Shown here: positions 34,789 to 43,250 of the stretch, one piece after another
Position numbering within the stretch: position 1 is the stretch's first letter
Layout: each line of letters opens with the position of its first letter
NCBI RefSeq assembly: GCF_902499115.1
Contig: NZ_CABVPN010000020.1
Location: forward strand, 62,001 to 126,000
Source of the DNA: Burkholderia diffusa
Lineage (GTDB): Bacteria > Pseudomonadota > Gammaproteobacteria > Burkholderiales > Burkholderiaceae
Length of the DNA: 64,000 nt
Direction: 5' to 3'
The notes under the pieces: generated by a model
What the model was told of the DNA's origin: nothing
The model's database searches: none
The model's input: the letters and a program-made list of their open reading frames with translations, nothing else
Program-made: the position numbers and the translations under genes

Positions 34789-36759
34789 TCAGTCCGGCTC
34801 GACCCACGCGGCGACGTCGACCGCGCCGAGTTCGGGGCCGCCGAGCACGAAGCGCGCACGGTCCGGCGCCGGCAGCGTGCATGGCGCGTCGCCATAGTTG
34901 AGCGCGAACACGAGACGCCCGCGCCGGCGCAAGCGCACGCCATCCGGCAACGCGCGGACCGGCAGTCCGGCGTCGCGCGCGCAGCGGGCGACGATCGCAC
35001 GCAACAGCGCGTGGTCGAAGCAGGCGGTCGCCATCGTCACGCGGCCGCGCCGCACGAGCGCGGGCACGCCGTCGTCGCAGGCAGCAAGCACGTCGATGCC
35101 GGTCGCCGATTCCATATCGACGTGATCGCGCCATTTCAGCGCATGGCCATCGACGCCGTCGAACGCGACGCGCGGTGTGAGCGACGGCCGCAGCGACTCG
35201 ACCTGGCCGATTCGCACCGGCAGCACGTTGCGCAGCTTGCCAGGTGCGAGGCCCGGCGCGATTGCGAATTCCGCCGTGCGCGAGCCCGTGCGCGGCCCGA
35301 ACAGCCAGTGCGCGTCTCCGCACGCCGCCTGCTCGACGACACGATCCGGCACAACCGGCAGCGTCGGCGCGACGACGAGTGCATAACGCGACACGTCGGC
35401 GTCGGCCGCGACGATGTCGACGTCGAGCCCCAGTTCGCGCAACGCGCGATACCAGTCGAACGCGTGCTGCTGGTAGTCGAAGTCGGCGCCGTGCGGCTGG
35501 ATCCGGATCATCCAGTCGGCCGCGTAATCGAACAGCAGCGCGACGCGTGCGGGCTCGTGCGTGCCGGTGACGAGCCCGATATCCAGCGCGGCCAGTTCGC
35601 GTGCGACGCGCGCCACTTCGCGGCCGCCGGGCGACAACTGGTCGTCCGGCGCATTCAGCCCCGAGTGCAGTTGCTCCTGTGCATGCGGATACTGTCGCCA
35701 GCGGAAATACGACACGAGTTCCGCGCCATGCGCGAACGCTTCCCACGTCCACAACCGCACCGCGCCGGCATGCGGCACCGGGTTGTACGGCCCCCAGTTC
35801 ACGGGCCCCGCCTGTTGCTCCATCACCCACATCCGCCCGTTGCCGACGCCGCGATACAGGTCATGCGAGAACGCCGACACGTCCGGGTGCCCAGTACGTG
35901 CCCAGCGTCGCTTGTCCGCTTCGTCGAGCGGCAGCACTTCGGTACGCGGCACCGGGTAGCTGTCCCACGCGGCGACGTCGAGGCCGCCATGCGCAAACGC
36001 ATAGTGATCAAACTCGGTAAAAAAGCCCATGAAGTTGTGCAGCACGTCGCGGCCCGGCGCGTGCGGACGGATCGCATCGACCTGCACGGCGTGGAACCGC
36101 GCGACCTCGTCCGACTGATAGCGACGGAAGTCGAGCAGATGCGCGGGATTCGCATCGGTCGGCGTATGGTGCGGCAGTTCGATCTCGTCGAAACCGCGAT
36201 ACTCCATGCTCCAGAATACGTTGCCCCACGCGCGGTTCAGCGCGCCGATGTCGCCGTAGCGCACCGCGAGCCACGCGCGAAAGCCTTCGAGCGCCGCGCG
36301 CGTATAGCTCGGCAGCGTGTTGTGACAGCCGAGCTCGTTGTCGGTCTGCCATGCGATGACCGCCGGATGCGCACCGTAGCGTCGTGCCATCGCGTCCGCG
36401 ATGCGCACGCAGTGCTCGCGATACACGAGGTTCGCGATGTCGTAATGGCGGCGCGAACCGAACTGCCACACCGCGCCGTCCGCGCCGACGGGCAGGATCT
36501 CCGGATGGCGATCGACGAGCCACTTCGGCGGCGCGGCGGTCGGCGAGCCGAGGACGATCTTCAGCTGCTGGCTGGCGAGCGTGTCGATCGCTTCGTCGAG
36601 CCACGCCCAGTCGTAGCGGCCCGGCTCCGGCTCCATCCGGCTCCACGCGAATTCGGCGATCCGCACGCGGGTCAGGCCCAGTTCGGCCATCCGCCGCGCA
36701 TCGCGGGCCCATTGTTCGCGCGGCCAGTGTTCGGGGTAATAGCAAACGCCGAGGTGCAT
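34789..36759 (-). CDS. Beta-galactosidase, glycoside hydrolase family 42
   Basis: A 656-residue cytosolic enzyme. It has the GH42 N-terminus MHLGVCYYPEHWPREQW, acid/base glutamate in WQTDNELGC near residue 143, and nucleophile glutamate in MWVMEQQAGPVNWGP near residue 314. The trimerisation domain and a C-terminal beta domain follow. No signal peptide is seen. It sits after the two permease genes of a carbohydrate ABC operon, so it would cleave imported beta-1,4-galacto-oligosaccharides released by the GH53 enzyme. Confidence 0.94.
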   Translation of the reverse strand: MHLGVCYYPEHWPREQWARDARRMAELGLTRVRIAEFAWSRMEPEPGRYDWAWLDEAIDTLASQQLKIVLGSPTAAPPKWLVDRHPEILPVGADGAVWQFGSRRHYDIANLVYREHCVRIADAMARRYGAHPAVIAWQTDNELGCHNTLPSYTRAALEGFRAWLAVRYGDIGALNRAWGNVFWSMEYRGFDEIELPHHTPTDANPAHLLDFRRYQSDEVARFHAVQVDAIRPHAPGRDVLHNFMGFFTEFDHYAFAHGGLDVAAWDSYPVPRTEVLPLDEADKRRWARTGHPDVSAFSHDLYRGVGNGRMWVMEQQAGPVNWGPYNPVPHAGAVRLWTWEAFAHGAELVSYFRWRQYPHAQEQLHSGLNAPDDQLSPGGREVARVARELAALDIGLVTGTHEPARVALLFDYAADWMIRIQPHGADFDYQQHAFDWYRALRELGLDVDIVAADADVSRYALVVAPTLPVVPDRVVEQAACGDAHWLFGPRTGSRTAEFAIAPGLAPGKLRNVLPVRIGQVESLRPSLTPRVAFDGVDGHALKWRDHVDMESATGIDVLAACDDGVPALVRRGRVTMATACFDHALLRAIVARCARDAGLPVRALPDGVRLRRRGRLVFALNYGDAPCTLPAPDRARFVLGGPELGAVDVAAWVEPD

Positions 36760-36795
36760 CGTGGGTTCCTTGCAGAAGAAAATGGATGTGACGGA

Positions 36796-37647
36796 TCAGC
36801 CTTTCGTCGCGCCGAACGTGAGCCCCGCGACGAAGTGCTTCTGCATCGCAAAGAACATCAGCACCGACGGCAGCGCGGCGAGCACCGAGCCGGCCGACAC
36901 GATGTTCCAGGCGGTCGTCCACTGCCCCTTCAGCGCGGCGACGCCGACCGTGATCGGCGCGGCGTCGTCGCCTTGCGTGAGGCACAGCGCCCAGAAGTAG
37001 TCGTTCCACACGAACGTGAACACGAGGATCGCGAGGGCGGCGAGCGCCGGCCGCACGAGCGGCAGCACGACGCGCCAGTAGATCGCCCACTCGGACGCGC
37101 CTTCGACGCGCGCGGCCTCGATCAGCTCGAACGGCAGCTCGCGGATGAAGTTGCGCAGGAACAGCGTGCAGAAGCCGGTCTGGAACGCGGTATGAAACAG
37201 CACGAGCGCCCACACGGTGTTGTAGAGGCCGACGCCGAGCATGATCTGTCGCACCGGGATCATCAGGATCTGGATCGGCACGAAGTTGCCGGCGACGAAC
37301 AGCCCGAGCAGCACGAGATTGCCGCGGAACCGGTAGTTCGCGAGCGCGTGCCCCGCGAGCGACGCGAGCAGGATCGATGCGGCGACGGACGGCACCGTGA
37401 TCAGGATGCTGTTCGAGAAGTAATGCAGCATCGGCGTCTGCGTGAGCGCGGCGCCGTAGTTGTCGAGCAGCGCGAACTGCTTCGGCCAGTCCCAGTAATG
37501 ACCGGCCATGATCTCGTCGGTCGAGCGGACCGACGTGACGAGCACCGCGAGCAGCGGCACGAGCCACAGCGCGAGCGCGCACGGCAGCGACAGCCGGTAC
37601 AGCCAGCGGGCGGGACGTCCCCAGCGGGACACGGGCATCGGATACAT
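36796..37647 (-). CDS. Carbohydrate ABC transporter permease (MalG type)
   Basis: A 283-residue CUT1-family permease with six predicted helices. The first follows a short basic N-terminus, and the EAA loop reads ELIEAARVEGASEWAIYWRV, the contact with the ATPase. ATG at 37647 is preceded by AAGGA at good spacing. It begins 11 bases after its MalF-type partner. It is part of the galactan oligosaccharide importer. Confidence 0.93.
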   Translation of the reverse strand: MYPMPVSRWGRPARWLYRLSLPCALALWLVPLLAVLVTSVRSTDEIMAGHYWDWPKQFALLDNYGAALTQTPMLHYFSNSILITVPSVAASILLASLAGHALANYRFRGNLVLLGLFVAGNFVPIQILMIPVRQIMLGVGLYNTVWALVLFHTAFQTGFCTLFLRNFIRELPFELIEAARVEGASEWAIYWRVVLPLVRPALAALAILVFTFVWNDYFWALCLTQGDDAAPITVGVAALKGQWTTAWNIVSAGSVLAALPSVLMFFAMQKHFVAGLTFGATKG

Positions 37648-37658
37648 TTTCGTGATCC

Positions 37659-38576
37659 TTATGATTCGACGCGCACCAGCTTGCGTAGCTGCCACACGAT
37701 ATAGACGAGCATGATCGCGAACAGCACGACCGCGATCGCGGCCGAATAGCCTTCGCGGTAGTACTTGATCGCCTGGTCGACCATGAAGTACGCGAGCACG
37801 GTCGAGCTGTCGAACGGGCCGCCGCCCGTCATCACGGAGATCAGGTCGAAGCTGCGCAGCGCGCCGATCACGGTCAGCACCACCGCCATGAAGGTCGCGG
37901 GCCGCAGCTGCGGCAGGATCACGTGCCACAGCAGCGTGAAGCCGCGCGCGCCTTCCATGCGCGCCGCCTCGACGATCTCGCCGTTGATGCCCGTGAGCCC
38001 GGTCAGATAGAGGATCATGCAGAACGGAATCTGCGGCCACAGCGCGGCGGCAATCACGCCGAAGGTCGCATAACGCGGATCGCCGAGCACCGGGATCCCA
38101 TGCCCGACGATCAGCTTCAGCAGCCCGAACGTCGGGTCGTAGAACCACGAGAACACCAGGCCGACGACGACGCCCGGCAACACGAACGGCGCGAAGAACA
38201 GCGACTTCACGAGCCGGATCCCGAACACGTTCTGGTTCAGGTACAGCGCGAGCGCAAGGCCGAGCGGCGGTGCGGCGAGGAACAGCACGAGCCACAGCAC
38301 GTTGTTCTTCAGCGCGACGTAGAACGTGTCGGACTGCAGCAGCTCGCGGTAGTTGTCGAGCCCCGCGTACGTCATCGGCGTCATCCCGTCCCAGTGATGG
38401 AAGCTCAGCCAGATGCTGCTGACGATCGGATACAGCACGAACACGGTGAAGAGCGCGAAACCCGGCAGCACGAACAGCAGGGCCGCGCGGTTGCGCCGGC
38501 GCGCCAGCGACGCACGCGCATGCCGCCGCGGGCCGGCTGCGCGGCGTGCGGTGCTTTCGGACAGGCTGGTTGACAT
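37659..38576 (-). CDS. Carbohydrate ABC transporter permease (MalF type)
   Basis: A 305-residue CUT1 permease with an extended basic N-terminus before helix 1 (LLFVLPGFALFTVFVLYPIV). The EAA loop is GEIVEAARMEGARGFTLLWH. The ATG at 38576 gives the usual length; an ORF reading from 38726 runs into the intergenic region. It lies between the binding-protein gene and the MalG-type gene and forms the membrane channel with the latter. Confidence 0.92.
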   Translation of the reverse strand: MSTSLSESTARRAAGPRRHARASLARRRNRAALLFVLPGFALFTVFVLYPIVSSIWLSFHHWDGMTPMTYAGLDNYRELLQSDTFYVALKNNVLWLVLFLAAPPLGLALALYLNQNVFGIRLVKSLFFAPFVLPGVVVGLVFSWFYDPTFGLLKLIVGHGIPVLGDPRYATFGVIAAALWPQIPFCMILYLTGLTGINGEIVEAARMEGARGFTLLWHVILPQLRPATFMAVVLTVIGALRSFDLISVMTGGGPFDSSTVLAYFMVDQAIKYYREGYSAAIAVVLFAIMLVYIVWQLRKLVRVES

Positions 38577-38673
38577 GAGATAACCTTCGACGAGACGGAC
38601 GTAACTGACGAAACGGACGCGACGGCGGCAACGACGCACCGGGCCGGCGTGGCCGGCCCGGCCGCGCGGCGCG

Positions 38674-39912
38674 TTACTTCCGGTAGATGCGCTTGCGTGT
38701 CTGCTCGAGGCGCTGCAGGATCGCATCGAGCTGCGTCGGGTCGGACAGGAACTGCTGCATCGCCTTCATCCCCTCGTCCGCCATTTCCTTCGTCATGTCG
38801 CGGTCGTAGAACTGCGCGATGCCGCCCGGCGTGGTCGCGAGCGTGCGGAAGCCGATCTTCGAGATCGGGTCCTGCGGCTCGGGCGCCTTGTTGTTCGACG
38901 GCAGTTGCCCCATCCCCTTCGCGAACTCACCGTTGACCACCGGTTGCCCCATGAACGCGAGCAGGCGACGCGCATCCGCCTTGTTGCGCGCCTTCGCCGG
39001 CACGATCATCACGTTGACCGGGCCGTCCTCGGCAAGCGGCACCGACGCGTCGATCACCGGGAAGCGGAAGAAACTGATCGGGTTGCGCGTCGCGCTCAAG
39101 AGACCCGCCGAATACCAGGTGCCCATCAGCGTCATCGCGGCCTGGCCGTTGACGATCAGCGGGCTCAGCGAATCGACATCGTAGGACAGTGCGTTGTCGA
39201 TGAAATACTTGTCGTCGATCAGCTTCTTCCATGCCGCGTACACGGCCCGCACGCGCGGATCGGTGTAGGCGACGTCGCCGGCCATCAGCTTCTGGTGGAA
39301 TGCGTAGCCGTTGATCCGCAAGTCGAGGTAGTCGAACCACGCGGCCAGCGTCCAAGCATCGCGCGCGGCCACCGCGATCGGCGCGATACCGGCCGCCTTC
39401 AGCTTGCGGCACGCATCCAGAAACTGCGCCCAATCGGCCGGCTCACCGTGAATGCCGGCCTTCTCGAACAGGTCCTTGCGGTAGAAGAGGCCATACGCGT
39501 CATAGCCGAGCGGCAAACTGTAAAGCTTGCCGCCGTAGGTCGACGACTGCTTGACGGCCGCATACGTGTCGTTCCAGCCGTTCTTCTGCCAGTCCGCGCT
39601 CAGGTCCTCGATCAGCCCGCGCTTCGCGAAATACGCGAGCCGCTCGCCGTTGTTCCAGCTCAGCACGTCGGGCGGATCGGTCGCGAGCCAGCCGGACATC
39701 TGCACCTTGTACGCCTCCTCGCCGACGTAGCTGACCTTCAGGTCGACGTCCGGATTCGCCTTGTGGAACTGGTCGAACACGGCTTGCCACGTCGCGCGCT
39801 GGTTGCCGCGCGCGGCGACGTTCACCTTGAGCGTGCCCGCGTCGGCCGTCCCCGCCGCGAACGCGGCGGCAGTCGTCAGGGCAAGCAGCAGTCGGCTCGC
39901 ACGAAGTTTCAT
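38674..39912 (-). CDS. Carbohydrate ABC transporter substrate-binding protein
   Basis: A 412-residue periplasmic protein with a signal peptide ending AAGTADAG. The two-lobed CUT1 binding fold shows VNVAARGNQRATWQAVFDQF, PDVLSWNNGERLAYFAKRG and AMTLMGTWYSAG. There is no lipobox. It begins 63 bases after the ATPase gene, a gap where a stem-loop often controls expression ratios. It would bind galacto-oligosaccharides given the GH42 and GH53 neighbours; ligand assignment is contextual. Confidence 0.92.
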   Translation of the reverse strand: MKLRASRLLLALTTAAAFAAGTADAGTLKVNVAARGNQRATWQAVFDQFHKANPDVDLKVSYVGEEAYKVQMSGWLATDPPDVLSWNNGERLAYFAKRGLIEDLSADWQKNGWNDTYAAVKQSSTYGGKLYSLPLGYDAYGLFYRKDLFEKAGIHGEPADWAQFLDACRKLKAAGIAPIAVAARDAWTLAAWFDYLDLRINGYAFHQKLMAGDVAYTDPRVRAVYAAWKKLIDDKYFIDNALSYDVDSLSPLIVNGQAAMTLMGTWYSAGLLSATRNPISFFRFPVIDASVPLAEDGPVNVMIVPAKARNKADARRLLAFMGQPVVNGEFAKGMGQLPSNNKAPEPQDPISKIGFRTLATTPGGIAQFYDRDMTKEMADEGMKAMQQFLSDPTQLDAILQRLEQTRKRIYRK

Positions 39913-39975
39913 CGTTGTCTCCTGGTATTGGTGTGATAGGTGCCGCGTCGCGCGCGGCGGGTCGGCATTGCGCCG

Positions 39976-41130
39976 CTATGCGAACGCCGCTTCGGCGTAA
40001 ATGGCCGGCAACGCGATGCCGGCCTCGTCGAACAGGTGACAGCGCGACGGCGGCACGTGGAACGCATGCCGCTCGCCGCGCCGCATCGCGGCCTGGCCGG
40101 GCAGTTTCGCGAGCAGCGGCATGCCGCAGGGCTGGTCGAGATGCACGTAGGCGGCTTCGCCGAGTTGCTCGACGAGCGCGATGTCGCGGATGATCGTGGG
40201 CGGGTCGGCATCGCCCGACGCGGCGACCGTCAGATGCTCGGGACGAATCCCGAGCGTCACGCGCGCGCCGCTGCCGATGTGGCGCGGCAGCGGGCGATCG
40301 CGCAACGTCAGCGTTTCGCCCGTGCCCTCGAGCCGCAGCCGGCAGCCATGCGCATCGGCTGCGTCGACGACCGCCGGCAGGAAGTTCATCCGCGGCGAGC
40401 CGATAAAGCCCGCGACGAAACGGTTGGCCGGCCGGTGATACAGCTCGAGCGGCGCGCCGGCCTGCGCGATGCTGCCGAAGCGTGCGACGTCGTCGCCCGC
40501 GTGCAGCAGCACGATCCGGTCGGCAAGCGTCATCGCCTCGATCTGGTCATGCGTCACGTAGACGGAACTCGATTGCGTGAAGCGTGCATGCAGGCGGGCG
40601 ATTTCGACGCGCGTCTGGCCGCGCAGCGTCGCGTCGAGATTCGACAGCGGCTCGTCGAACAGGAACACACGCGGCTCGCGCACGATCGCGCGGCCGATCG
40701 CGACGCGCTGCCGCTGGCCGCCGGACAACGCCTTCGGCTTGCGATCGAGCAGCGCATCGAGTTGCAGGACACGCGCGGCCTCGGTCACGCGGCGCCGGAT
40801 CTCGTCCTTCGGCGTGCCGGCGATGCGCAGGCCGAAACCGATGTTGTCGAACACGGTCATGTGCGGAAACAGCGCATAGCTCTGGAACACCATCGCGACA
40901 CCGCGCTCGGCGGGCGGCGTGTCGTTCATGCGCGCGCCGCCGATCCGCAACTCGCCTTCGGTCACGTCTTCGAGCCCGGCGATCATCCGCAACAGCGTGG
41001 ACTTGCCACAACCCGACGGACCGAGAAACACGCAGAACTCGTGCGACGCGATCTCGAGGTTCACGTCGCGCAGCACCGGCGCATGGTCGCCGTAGCGCTT
41101 CGAGACGTCCTTCAATGAAATGGCGGTCAT
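39976..41130 (-). CDS. Sugar ABC transporter ATP-binding protein (MsmK/UgpC type)
   Basis: A 384-residue ATPase. It has Walker A GPSGCGKSTLLRMIAGLE, signature LSGGQRQRVAIGRAI, Walker B VFLFDEPLSNLD and a C-terminal TOBE regulatory domain of the MalK class (LGIRPEHLTVA). It is the first gene of the six-gene galactan operon, which is less common than an operon led by the binding protein. A LacI-type operator lies 41 bases upstream of its ATG. MsmK-type ATPases may energise several CUT1 importers. Confidence 0.94.
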   Translation of the reverse strand: MTAISLKDVSKRYGDHAPVLRDVNLEIASHEFCVFLGPSGCGKSTLLRMIAGLEDVTEGELRIGGARMNDTPPAERGVAMVFQSYALFPHMTVFDNIGFGLRIAGTPKDEIRRRVTEAARVLQLDALLDRKPKALSGGQRQRVAIGRAIVREPRVFLFDEPLSNLDATLRGQTRVEIARLHARFTQSSSVYVTHDQIEAMTLADRIVLLHAGDDVARFGSIAQAGAPLELYHRPANRFVAGFIGSPRMNFLPAVVDAADAHGCRLRLEGTGETLTLRDRPLPRHIGSGARVTLGIRPEHLTVAASGDADPPTIIRDIALVEQLGEAAYVHLDQPCGMPLLAKLPGQAAMRRGERHAFHVPPSRCHLFDEAGIALPAIYAEAAFA

Positions 41131-41170
41131 CGCGCTCTCCTCTCCTGGTCAGGCGCTTCGGGACGCGAAA

Positions 41171-41184
41171 TTTAACCGCTTAAA
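41171..41184. promoter_or_regulatory. LacI-type operator of the galactan uptake operon
   Basis: TTTAACCGCTTAAA, with AA and TT flanks that extend the palindrome, differs by one base from the perfect operator before the GH53 gene. It lies in the 234-base gap between the operon and its divergent LacI gene, so it can also serve autoregulation. Confidence 0.75.
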
Positions 41185-41364
41185 TTCCGGTGGTGCGATT
41201 CGCCCTGTTCGCCGTACCATGTCGTCTCCTTGATCTGATGTGTCGAGAAATTAGCGTATCGCTTGTCCTTGTGCAACTTGTGGGACGCACTCCCAGAATA
41301 TGAGCAGACACTCCCTCGCTTCCCTTCCCTCGTGCAGCATTGCCCGCCCGGCCCGAGGCCGTGC

Positions 41365-42378
41365 ATGGTGACGCTCGCGCAAGTCGCGCGGCGCGCGAAC
41401 GTCACCGCGGCGACCGTCTCGAACGTGCTGCGCAATCCGCAGAAGGTGAAGCCGGCGACCGTCGAGCGCGTGATGGCGGCGATCCGCGAGCTCGGCTATC
41501 GGCCTAACCTGACCGCGCGGGCACTGGCCGAGGGCCGCACGTCCACGCTTGCGTTGATGCTGTCGAACATCACGAACCCGTTCTATCCGGAATTCGTGCT
41601 GGCCGCCGAGCGCGAGGCGCGCAAGCGCGGCCATTACCTGCTGGTGTCGAATACCGACGACGATCCGGCGATCACGCGCAACTACCTCGAGCGGATCGCC
41701 GGCACGCTTGCCGCCGGCGCGATCGTGATGAACACCGACCTCGCGGAAGCCGAACTCGCCGACATCGCACGCCACGGCGCGTCAATCGTGCTGTGCATGT
41801 GGGAGCACGTGCATGCGTCACGCACGCTGCCGTGCGTCACCGTCGATTTCGCGACGGCGGGCGCGCTGGCAGCCGCGCATCTGTCCGGGCTGCGGCATCG
41901 CGCGTTCGGCGCGCTCGTCGGCAAGGGCTCGGGCGGTCCGCAATCGGTGCGCTTGCGCGGGTTCGCGGACGAACTCGCGGCATGCGGCCATCCGGCGGAG
42001 GCGCTGACGACGGTGTCGGCTCACGATTCGATCGAAGGTGGCTACGAAGCGGCCGCTGCGCTGCTGCGGGAGAAGCCGGGCCTCACCGCGCTGTTCGCGA
42101 CCAATGACCTGATGGCGATCGGCGCGATGCAGGCAGCCGCCGATCTCGGGCTGCGCGTGCCGGCCGATCTGTCGGTGGTCGGCATGACCGATATCCAACT
42201 CGCCCACCAGTTCCGCCCCGCGCTGACGACGGTGCGGTTTCCGACGTCGCAGATCGCCGCGCGGGCGATCGCGCTGACGCTCGACATGATCGACGGCGTC
42301 GAGCCGGCTGCCGCCGTGCATACGATCGGGGCGCCGGAGCTCGTGGTGCGGGAATCGACGGGGGTGGCGCGGGGTTGA
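41365..42378 (+). CDS. LacI family repressor of the galactan locus
   Basis: A 337-residue LacI protein. The helix-turn-helix and hinge read VTLAQVARRANVTAATVSNV and LGYRPNLTARALAEGRT. The sensor domain follows, with LMLSNITNPFYPEFVLAAE and ALFATNDLMAIGAMQAA. The first ATG with the standard MVTLAQVA start is at 41365; an upstream in-frame extension to 41263 lacks support. It is divergent from the importer operon and most likely binds both 14-base palindromes. Galactose or a galactobiose is the expected inducer. Confidence 0.92.
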   Translation: MVTLAQVARRANVTAATVSNVLRNPQKVKPATVERVMAAIRELGYRPNLTARALAEGRTSTLALMLSNITNPFYPEFVLAAEREARKRGHYLLVSNTDDDPAITRNYLERIAGTLAAGAIVMNTDLAEAELADIARHGASIVLCMWEHVHASRTLPCVTVDFATAGALAAAHLSGLRHRAFGALVGKGSGGPQSVRLRGFADELAACGHPAEALTTVSAHDSIEGGYEAAAALLREKPGLTALFATNDLMAIGAMQAAADLGLRVPADLSVVGMTDIQLAHQFRPALTTVRFPTSQIAARAIALTLDMIDGVEPAAAVHTIGAPELVVRESTGVARG

Positions 42379-42382
42379 CGCA

Positions 42383-42412
42383 CGGAGCGCGCTGCGTCGA
42401 CGTCGCGCTCCG
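42383..42412 (+). terminator. Hairpin after the LacI gene
   Basis: CGGAGCGCG and CGCGCTCCG form a perfect 9-pair stem with a 12-base loop, five bases after the lacI stop codon. No U-tract follows. Confidence 0.5.
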
Positions 42413-42463
42413 GCCGGCCGTTCACGCATTCGCGTGTCAGCGTAAATGGCTACCCCTCCGCGC

Positions 42464-42550
42464 TCAGAACTGCCACGACAGGTTGCCGTACGGCGCATGG
42501 TCGCTGACGTTGCCGGGATCCACCGATTGTGCGAGCGGGTGACGCCAAGC
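42464..42550 (-). pseudogene. C-terminal remnant of an outer-membrane beta-barrel protein
   Basis: The minus-strand frame ending at 42464 reads WRHPLAQSV, then DHAPYGNLSWQF and stop: a terminal aromatic beta-strand ending in phenylalanine, as in barrel proteins. The frame is open only to about 42580, where another stop occurs, and no start is present. The parent family cannot be named (an OprD-like or transporter barrel is possible). Confidence 0.45.
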
Positions 42551-42583
42551 CGGCCGCCCGTCCCGTCTTCGATTCCGATCCGG

Positions 42584-42664
42584 TCAGAACTCGTGCCGAA
42601 TCCCCGCATGCACCATCCTCTGCCTCGACGGCGACGGCAGATCAGCTGCCCCCGGCACATATGC
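42584..42664 (-). pseudogene. C-terminal remnant of a trimeric porin
   Basis: The minus-strand frame ends with RAYVPGAADLPS, then RMVHAGIRHEF and stop, which matches the last strands of Burkholderia porins (typically AYVPGAA then VGIRHxF). Only about 26 codons survive. Upstream in this orientation the sequence switches to a LysR fragment on the other strand. Confidence 0.6.
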
Positions 42665-42836
42665 CCGATCGAGCGACGAGCCGAGCGAACTCGGCATCGT
42701 CACGCGCCGCAGCAGCACGCTGAGCGGCGCCGCGCGCTGCTTCATCGACCGCCTGCTGCCGATGATCCGCCGGCATGCGCGGTCGGCGCGCAACGAGGAT
42801 CTTGCGCTGTTCCGCACGCTCACGCTGCTGATCTGA
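42665..42836 (+). pseudogene. C-terminal remnant of a LysR regulator
   Basis: The plus-strand frame reads DEPSELGIVTRR, then TLSGAARCFIDRLLPMIRRH and ends at a TGA at 42834-42836. GIVTRR followed by LS-x-AA-x-x-FI is the typical end of a LysR effector domain. The helix-turn-helix and most of the domain are missing. The join with the porin remnant lies near 42660. Confidence 0.6.
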
Positions 42837-42883
42837 CGGTGTGCCCGGCAGCGATTCCGTATACCTCCGCGCCACATTGTTCT

Positions 42884-42900
42884 ATACTGCCCCCCAGTAT
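42884..42900. promoter_or_regulatory. FrmR operator, ATACTG-CCCCC-CAGTAT
   Basis: A perfect inverted repeat flanks a C-tract, the layout known for RcnR/FrmR-type operators. It ends 19 bases before the frmR start codon, so autorepression of frmRA is expected. Confidence 0.75.
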
Positions 42901-42919
42901 CCGGAAACCCACAGATCCC

Positions 42920-43195
42920 ATGCCGCATTCCCCCGAAGAAAAGAAACGCGTCCTGACCCGCGTGCGCCGTGTTCGCGGGCAACTGAATGCGCTCGAGCAA
43001 GCGCTTGAGGAGGGCGCGGACTGTGGCCCGATACTTCAGCAACTGGCTGCCATTCGCGGCGCGATCAATGGCGTGATGGCCGGCGTGCTCGAAAGCCATT
43101 TGCGCGAGGAATTCACCCAGCTCGCGGACGCATCGCGCCCCGCTTCCGGGTCGATCGACGATATCGTGACCCTCGTTCGGTCCTACTTGCGCTGA
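42920..43195 (+). CDS. frmR: Formaldehyde-responsive repressor FrmR
   Basis: A 91-residue all-helical repressor of the CsoR/RcnR/FrmR family. It has Cys35 in GADCGPILQQLAAIRGAING and His60 in VLESHLRE, with a basic N-terminal helix. The metal-sensing histidines of RcnR are not all present, and a proline follows the first residue as in FrmR, whose Pro2 and Cys35 are bridged by formaldehyde. It lies 55 bases before frmA and has its operator just upstream. The reading frame open from 42446 is not the start. Confidence 0.88.
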   Translation: MPHSPEEKKRVLTRVRRVRGQLNALEQALEEGADCGPILQQLAAIRGAINGVMAGVLESHLREEFTQLADASRPASGSIDDIVTLVRSYLR

Positions 43196-43250
43196 CCGGT
43201 GCGGAATCGTCGACCTATCGATCCATTCGATGATTTTTTAAAGGATTGCC

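Larger units (their letters stand above)
42379..42919. other. Gene graveyard between lacI and frmR
   Basis: This 541-base stretch has no intact gene. It holds a hairpin after lacI, C-terminal remains of two outer-membrane barrel proteins on the minus strand, the C-terminus of a LysR regulator on the plus strand, and the frmR operator. Fragments of opposite polarity abut each other, so several rearrangements must have occurred. Confidence 0.65.

Noticed and set aside
34204..37704. Very long open frame (over 1100 codons) on the plus strand
   Set aside because: It lies antisense to the MFS, GH42 and permease genes. Its arginine/histidine-rich composition is typical of shadow frames in high-G+C DNA, and no domain is recognisable.
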